Origin: Bacteroidales bacterium
Lineage (GTDB): Bacteria; Bacteroidota; Bacteroidia; Bacteroidales; JAADGE01
NCBI GenBank assembly: GCA_026987795.1
Contig: JALSMF010000373.1
Coordinates: forward strand, 1 to 10,092
Length of the DNA stretch: 10,092 bases
Reading direction: 5' to 3'
Part shown: one piece after another, positions 6,367-10,092 of the stretch
How the letters are laid out: each line of letters opens with the position of its first letter
Position numbering within the stretch: the first letter of the stretch is position 1
The notes under the pieces: generated by a model
Database searches by the model: none
Told to the model about the DNA's origin: nothing
Seen by the model: the letters and a program-made list of their open reading frames with translations, nothing else
Position numbers and translations under genes: made by a program

Positions 6367-7113
6367 ATGAAAGTTATCGGAATAATTCCTGCAAGATACG
6401 GTTCTGTGCGATTTCCGGGAAAACCGTTGGCAGATATAGGCGGCAAAACTATGATAAGGCGAGTTTATGAGAACAGTGCCGAAGTTTTAGAAAATATTAT
6501 TGTTGCGACTGATGACAGATTGATTTATGATGAGGTTGTAAGTTTCGGCGGTAAGGTTGTTATGACATCCGCAAAACATAAAAGCGGAACTGACAGATGT
6601 GCCGAAGCACTGAAAAAATATGAAACCGCCGAAAATAAGGTTTTTGATATTGTTATTAATATACAGGGAGATGAGCCTTTTTTACATAAAGAACATTTGC
6701 AAAAATTAATTACCTGTTTTGATGACAGCAAAACTGAAATAGCTACTTTGGTCAAAAAAATTAATATAAATGAAGATATTTTTAATCCCAATAAGCCTAA
6801 AGTTGTTTTCGATAAAAATAAAAAGGCAATATATTTCAGCCGCTCTGCAATTCCGTATTTAAGAAATGCAGAAAAAAAAGAATGGCATTTAAAACATAAT
6901 TATTTTAAACACATAGGGATATATGCTTACAGGAGAGATATTCTGAAAAAGATTACAAATTTAGATATTTCCGGATTGGAAATTGCGGAGTCTTTAGAGC
7001 AAAACAGGTGGATTGAAAACGGTTTTAAAATAAAAACAGATATTACCGATAAGGAAAGCATATCAATTGATACTCCCGAAGATTTAGAGAGGCTTTTAAA
7101 AAAACTTTTTTGA
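6367..7113 (+). CDS. kdsB: 3-deoxy-manno-octulosonate cytidylyltransferase (CMP-Kdo synthetase)
   Basis: Cytoplasmic enzyme that joins CTP and Kdo to give CMP-Kdo and pyrophosphate, activating the sugar for attachment to lipid A in the LPS inner core. The 248 residues match the family's length. Motifs in order: nucleotide-binding IPARYGSVRFPGKPL (7-21), ATDD (47-50), HKSGTDR (71-77), metal-binding NIQGDEP (98-104), FSRSAIP (157-163), KHIGIYAYR (181-189), ESLEQNRW (208-215) and SIDTPEDL (233-240). All expected signatures are present and the gene looks functional. The ATG at 6367 gives the canonical MKVIGIIPAR start and is preceded by A-rich sequence. It is divergent from the sigma-54 activator operon. 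Together with lptE nearby, it shows the cell makes Kdo-containing LPS. The next gene begins 59 bp downstream with no terminator between, so they may share a transcript. Confidence 0.97.
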   Translation: MKVIGIIPARYGSVRFPGKPLADIGGKTMIRRVYENSAEVLENIIVATDDRLIYDEVVSFGGKVVMTSAKHKSGTDRCAEALKKYETAENKVFDIVINIQGDEPFLHKEHLQKLITCFDDSKTEIATLVKKININEDIFNPNKPKVVFDKNKKAIYFSRSAIPYLRNAEKKEWHLKHNYFKHIGIYAYRRDILKKITNLDISGLEIAESLEQNRWIENGFKIKTDITDKESISIDTPEDLERLLKKLF

Positions 7114-7172
7114 TTTATGGAAACCTTTTCAGAAAAACATCGTATAATATAAATGGACTAAGATTAGATAAT

Positions 7173-7532
7173 ATGAAACGATTTTTTACTGTTTTACTTA
7201 TATTTTTAATTGTTTTTTCTTTCGGAGATGTTGCATATGCTCAAAATTCAGTTCAGCTTCAAGAAAAGAATACGGTTATTGCCGTGAAATCAGATATTAT
7301 AATTTATCCCAATCCTGTTACTGACAATAAATTTTATGTTAAGTCTGACAGGCTGATTAAAAAAGTTGAAGTTATTAATATTTTAGGACAAAAAATTAAG
7401 ACAGTAAACAATCAAACAGATATTCCGTATAACATTTTAGTTGAAACGGGAAACTTAAAAAAAGGAATGTATATGGTTCAGGTTACCTTAGACACAGGAG
7501 AAAAAATAATAAACAAAATCCTTATAAAATAA
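7173..7532 (+). CDS. Small secreted protein made almost only of a T9SS type A sorting domain
   Basis: The 119-residue product has a Sec signal peptide (MKRFF, hydrophobic 6-18, cleavage likely after AYA at 21-23), about 17 linker residues, and then a complete-looking type A C-terminal sorting domain: IIIYPNPV (42-49), a beta strand with the ILGQKI turn (70-75), LKKGMYMVQV (95-104) and a lysine-ending KIINKILIK. Such domains normally sit at the end of large T9SS cargo, direct it across the outer membrane, and are cleaved by the PorU sortase. Here there is no cargo before it. The same frame extends upstream to a TTG at 7110 overlapping kdsB, but I chose the ATG at 7173 because the signal peptide starts exactly there. 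It is followed by an intrinsic terminator. It may be a remnant of a deleted cargo gene, a decoy, or a genuine small secreted factor; function unknown. Confidence 0.85.
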   Translation: MKRFFTVLLIFLIVFSFGDVAYAQNSVQLQEKNTVIAVKSDIIIYPNPVTDNKFYVKSDRLIKKVEVINILGQKIKTVNNQTDIPYNILVETGNLKKGMYMVQVTLDTGEKIINKILIK

Positions 7533-7553
7533 TATTAATTCGTAAAAAATTAG

Positions 7554-7590
7554 AAATCAGCAGAATATTAAGTTTTGCTGATTTTTTTTT
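7554..7590 (+). terminator. Intrinsic terminator after the small T9SS protein
   Basis: AAATCAGCA (7554-7562) pairs perfectly with TGCTGATTT (7576-7584) around a 13-nt AT-rich loop, and nine T (7582-7590) end the arm. It starts 21 nt past the stop of the small T9SS gene. On the minus strand a weaker T-rich tail follows, so it may also stop transcription coming from the GSCFA gene. Confidence 0.82.
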
Positions 7591-7723
7591 ATAAAATAAA
7601 CTTTTTTTTGAAACCTTTTTTAAAACTTCACGTATATCAAAACAAGAAAAGGCTAAAAATAATTTAGTCAGTAAATAAAATAGTGATAACTTAAATAATT
7701 TTTTGGTGTTTTTATGGTTTTAA

Positions 7724-7751
7724 GACCCGGCAGTTCTTGCCGGGTTTTTTT
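7724..7751 (+). terminator. Second plus-strand intrinsic terminator, without an obvious gene upstream
   Basis: ACCCGGCA (7725-7732) pairs with TGCCGGGT (7738-7745) around the loop GTTCT and is followed by seven T. The T run is only on the plus strand; read on the minus strand the stem is followed by CTTAAAACC, a poor tail. The stretch between this and the previous terminator (7591-7723) has no plausible coding frame. It could be the end of a small RNA, a backup terminator, or a hairpin that stabilises the end of the convergent GSCFA transcript. Confidence 0.75.
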
Positions 7752-7777
7752 GTTAAATTATTATTTGCTTTAATGTT

Positions 7778-8791
7778 TTATCGCTCAGTCGGATGATTTA
7801 AAAGCTTCAAAAAATAATTTTTCTCATTTTCAAAGTCAATATAAGGATGTTTTTCGGTAAGCTTTTTAATTTTATCTAAACCGGAATTTAAGAACTTTTG
7901 TGTTTGCTCGGTATCTAAAACAAAAATTTTATGAGATACGGCAGAAATAATTTTACTTATTTCTTTTGTTAATGCCAAAGTTTCGTTATCAAAAAAAGAC
8001 TTTTGAAAAAAATTAAAGATATAATTAACGGCAACTTCGTTAGGGTGCACCAAGTCAATATCATAAAAGCGATAATCCCGTAAATCATCATTCAGTATCT
8101 CGTAAGCCGGAAAATAATAAATATTTTTACTTGTTTTTATAATGCTTTCAATTGATGTTCTGATAACGGCTTTGCTTAAAAAATTCTCAGAAAATCCGTC
8201 TTTAAGGTGTCTTACCGGACTTACGGAAAAAATCAATTTTATTTTAGGATTAAACCTCTGTAAACACCGGATAATCAGATTAAATTTCTCGCTTATTTCT
8301 TCACTTGTTAAAAGTATTTTTTTAAATTCTGATGAAGGAACTTTATGACAGTTTGCAACAGTCATATCTGTCTTTATGTGTCTGTAAATCCAAGCAGTGC
8401 CGAGTGTGATAAAAAGAAAATCGGAATCCTTAAGGAAATTGTGAGCATTGTTTATCGATTCGTTTACGGAGCGTAATGTTAATTCTTTATCAGTATGCGA
8501 AAATTTACCGTGATGATAAAAGCTGTGCCAATATTCATTATAAAAAAACAAATCTTTTTCTTTAAATAAAGTTTTATCGATAATAAAATTAAGAGAATCA
8601 AAAACAGAAACAGGGTTATAAATAATTCCGAACGGATTTATATTTACTTTGAATTTTAACTTTCCTAACTTATTTCCTATATTTTCCGTGAAACAAGAGC
8701 CCGTAAACATCATTTTAGACCTGTAGGTAATATTAAAGTCAAAATGTTTGGGTTTAAAAATTGTTCTGAAGCTGTTATTTTCGTAACTCAT
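7778..8791 (-). CDS. GSCFA-domain protein (SGNH-hydrolase-like)
   Basis: Member of the GSCFA family (Pfam PF08885), named after its conserved motif and related in layout to SGNH/GDSL esterases. The 337 residues show MMFTGSCFTENIGNKL (27-42) with the presumed nucleophile Ser32, NPFGIIYNP (52-60), TLGTAWIYRH (129-138), VANCHK (145-150), SVSPVRHLKDGFSENFLSKA (189-208), and FPAYEILNDDLRDYRFYDID (227-246) leading to DLVHP (246-250), with Asp246 and His249 as likely catalytic partners. The motif reads GSCFT rather than GSCFA, a mild change. No signal peptide is visible, so it is probably cytoplasmic. Substrate is unknown; an esterase or acyl-transfer role is inference from the fold. It is divergent from the secreted hydrolase with 84 bp between starts, and convergent with the small T9SS gene. 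I saw no strong promoter on its side of the spacer. Confidence 0.92.
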   Translation of the reverse strand: MSYENNSFRTIFKPKHFDFNITYRSKMMFTGSCFTENIGNKLGKLKFKVNINPFGIIYNPVSVFDSLNFIIDKTLFKEKDLFFYNEYWHSFYHHGKFSHTDKELTLRSVNESINNAHNFLKDSDFLFITLGTAWIYRHIKTDMTVANCHKVPSSEFKKILLTSEEISEKFNLIIRCLQRFNPKIKLIFSVSPVRHLKDGFSENFLSKAVIRTSIESIIKTSKNIYYFPAYEILNDDLRDYRFYDIDLVHPNEVAVNYIFNFFQKSFFDNETLALTKEISKIISAVSHKIFVLDTEQTQKFLNSGLDKIKKLTEKHPYIDFENEKNYFLKLLNHPTER

Positions 8792-8816
8792 ATAAAGGCA
8801 GCGTATTAAAAATAAA

Positions 8817-8848
8817 TTTGACTTGTTTTATATAAAATATTATGTTTG
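8817..8848 (+). promoter_or_regulatory. Bacteroidota-type promoter of the secreted hydrolase
   Basis: TTTG (8817-8820) and TATGTTTG (8841-8848) are separated by 20 bp. Both match the Bacteroidota primary sigma factor consensus exactly (-33 TTTG, -7 TAnnTTTG) at the preferred spacing. Transcription would begin near 8855, giving a leader of only about 20 nt, A/T-rich and without a Shine-Dalgarno sequence. Confidence 0.7.
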
Positions 8849-8875
8849 TGTTTTACAACATAAAAAATATTCATT

Positions 8876-10092
8876 ATGAAACATTTTTATTTTTTCATAA
8901 CATTTATTTTAACATTCCCTGTCGTAATCTATTCTCAAGACAGAGACCCTTTCGGAAATCTTGACAAATCAAAAATTAAAACAGGCTTATTATATGACAA
9001 AGTTAAACTTCCTGTTTCAAAAATAAAATCATTTACGGCAAATAATAAAGAATTCATAAACAGCCCCTCAGAATGGAGAGAAATACTCGGAGAAATAAGA
9101 CAGGCAAGTTTCAAAAAAACAACTCCTGATGTTCTGAAACTAAAACAAAGTGTAAAACCGAAATTAAGAGAAAATATATTTACCGTAGGAATTATAAATT
9201 TCCGGTATAACAGTTTTAAAAAAGAAGCCTTAGAGAACGGTTCCGTAAAAGTCGTTAACAATAAAATATTAGTTACAAGTGAGGATGTTTATGATTATAA
9301 CACGGTCTTTGCCGTTTCTTTCGTTGATACAAAACAATATACAGGTAAATCAATAGTTTTTGATTTTGCTTCCGATTATTATTTTTCAAATTATGATAAA
9401 AAGCCGGATTATATAATTGTTAATTTTAACAACGGGAAAGGTTTTCAAAAAATAAAACTCAATGATAAAATTAAGGTTGATTATAAACTTGACGGAATAA
9501 AAAACATAAGAATAAAACTTGTTTTAAAGTCAGGAGAAGTTTTTTCAAGCGGATTTAAAATTAAAATATCTACTCCTAAAATGCCGGTGCCGAGTGAAAC
9601 ATGGACAGGCTATACTGCCGATATCCCTTATCTCGGCTCTGCCGCCCAAGGAGAAGTAGGTGTTTTTTTCGGCAACGGTAATACCGATTTTACTCGTCCG
9701 GTAATAATTGTTGACGGATTTGACCCCGGCGACACCAGAGATATTGCAGGTCTTTGGGATATCGCAAACCAGCAAAATATGGTTGATAATTTGCGTGCCG
9801 AAGGATACGATTTTGTAATTGCGAACTTTTACGGAGGAGATGATTATATACAAAGAAACGCTATGCTTGTCGTTAAACTGATTCAGGATATTAACACTCG
9901 TATGACGGCAGCAGGAACTATGAAAACCGCTAACCAAATTGTAATAATAGGACCCAGTATGGGCGGTCTTATTACAAGATATGCTATAAAATATTGCGAA
10001 CAAAATAACATCCCGCACAACGTCAGAAATTGGATTTCTTTTGATTCGCCGCAAAAAGGTGCCGATATACCGCTCGGATTACAGCATTGGGT
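8876..10092 (+). CDS. Secreted alpha/beta hydrolase (PGAP1/lipase-like), 3' end outside window
   Basis: An open frame of 405 codons starts at the ATG at 8876 and runs off the window without a stop. Residues 1-20 form a Sec signal peptide (MKHFYFF, hydrophobic core, likely cleavage at YS-QD). Residues 21 to about 250 are a lysine-rich, probably beta-rich N-terminal region I do not recognise. From about 270 an alpha/beta hydrolase core follows: strand PVIIVDGFDPGD (275-286, oxyanion region), YDFVIANFYGGDDYIQRNA, then the nucleophile elbow GPSMGG with Ser361 (359-364), and SFDSPQKGADIP (388-399), which resembles the D-x-P-x-x-G segment of PGAP1-type lipases. The acid and histidine of the triad would lie past the edge. 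An esterase or lipase acting outside the cytoplasm is likely; substrate unknown. As T9SS is present, a C-terminal sorting domain may follow outside the window, but this cannot be seen. A strong promoter lies just upstream. Confidence 0.88.
   Translation, partial: MKHFYFFITFILTFPVVIYSQDRDPFGNLDKSKIKTGLLYDKVKLPVSKIKSFTANNKEFINSPSEWREILGEIRQASFKKTTPDVLKLKQSVKPKLRENIFTVGIINFRYNSFKKEALENGSVKVVNNKILVTSEDVYDYNTVFAVSFVDTKQYTGKSIVFDFASDYYFSNYDKKPDYIIVNFNNGKGFQKIKLNDKIKVDYKLDGIKNIRIKLVLKSGEVFSSGFKIKISTPKMPVPSETWTGYTADIPYLGSAAQGEVGVFFGNGNTDFTRPVIIVDGFDPGDTRDIAGLWDIANQQNMVDNLRAEGYDFVIANFYGGDDYIQRNAMLVVKLIQDINTRMTAAGTMKTANQIVIIGPSMGGLITRYAIKYCEQNNIPHNVRNWISFDSPQKGADIPLGLQHW

Noticed and set aside
7110..7172. 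Upstream TTG start for the small T9SS protein, overlapping kdsB
   Set aside because: It would place 21 polar residues before a textbook signal peptide. The ATG at 7173 fits the signal peptide exactly.
7711..7772. Short plus-strand frame beginning ATGGTTTTAAG
   Set aside because: It runs straight through the terminator hairpin and T run and codes for about 20 residues without any feature.
8935..9261. Minus-strand frame of 108 codons
   Set aside because: It lies opposite the N-terminal part of the secreted hydrolase, whose frame stays open from its signal peptide to the window end.
9545..10054. Minus-strand frame of 169 codons
   Set aside because: It lies opposite the hydrolase core (GPSMGG elbow), which is plainly the real gene, and its product resembles no family I know.
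1..10092. CRISPR arrays, tRNA or rRNA genes, insertion sequences
   Set aside because: I saw no regularly spaced repeats, no cloverleaf or rRNA-like sequence, and no transposase or terminal inverted repeats.

Overview
The window looks like a chromosomal segment of an AT-rich Gram-negative bacterium of the phylum Bacteroidota. Several signs agree: a protein ending in a type IX secretion system (T9SS) sorting domain, a GSCFA-family protein, an LptE of the Bacteroidota kind (CGIYSLSGAS after the lipobox cysteine), the gene order sigma-54 activator - lptE - TPR protein - secG, starts without a clear Shine-Dalgarno sequence, and a near-perfect Bacteroidota-type promoter (TTTG, 20 bp, TATGTTTG). A T9SS protein argues against gut Bacteroides; genus and family cannot be read from the sequence.

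Layout. Positions 2-1639 (minus) hold groL, complete. Positions 1640-1917 hold no gene: the groES that normally precedes groL is absent, and the space contains an inverted repeat, a sigma-54-like promoter candidate and the terminator of the next operon. Positions 1918-6212 (minus) are an apparent operon, transcribed right to left: a sigma-54-dependent activator without a sensor domain, lptE, a long charged protein with a C-terminal TPR, and secG, closed by a strong hairpin terminator. A 154-bp divergent spacer separates it from kdsB (6367-7113, plus), followed by a 119-residue secreted protein that is almost only a T9SS sorting domain (7173-7532, plus). Positions 7533-7777 carry two plus-strand terminators and no convincing gene. 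A GSCFA-domain gene (7778-8791, minus) is divergent from a secreted alpha/beta hydrolase (8876 to the window end, plus), which is cut by the window edge.

How the genes fit together. Most of the window concerns the cell envelope: LptE places LPS in the outer membrane, KdsB makes the CMP-Kdo needed for the LPS inner core, SecG supports export through SecYEG, and the two plus-strand exported proteins would use Sec and, for at least one, T9SS. GroEL is the general chaperonin. Nothing here forms an obvious new defence or biosynthetic system. The points most worth a second look are the groL upstream region without groES, the cargo-less T9SS sorting-domain protein, the unpaired second plus-strand terminator, and the repeated short motifs in the charged TPR protein.
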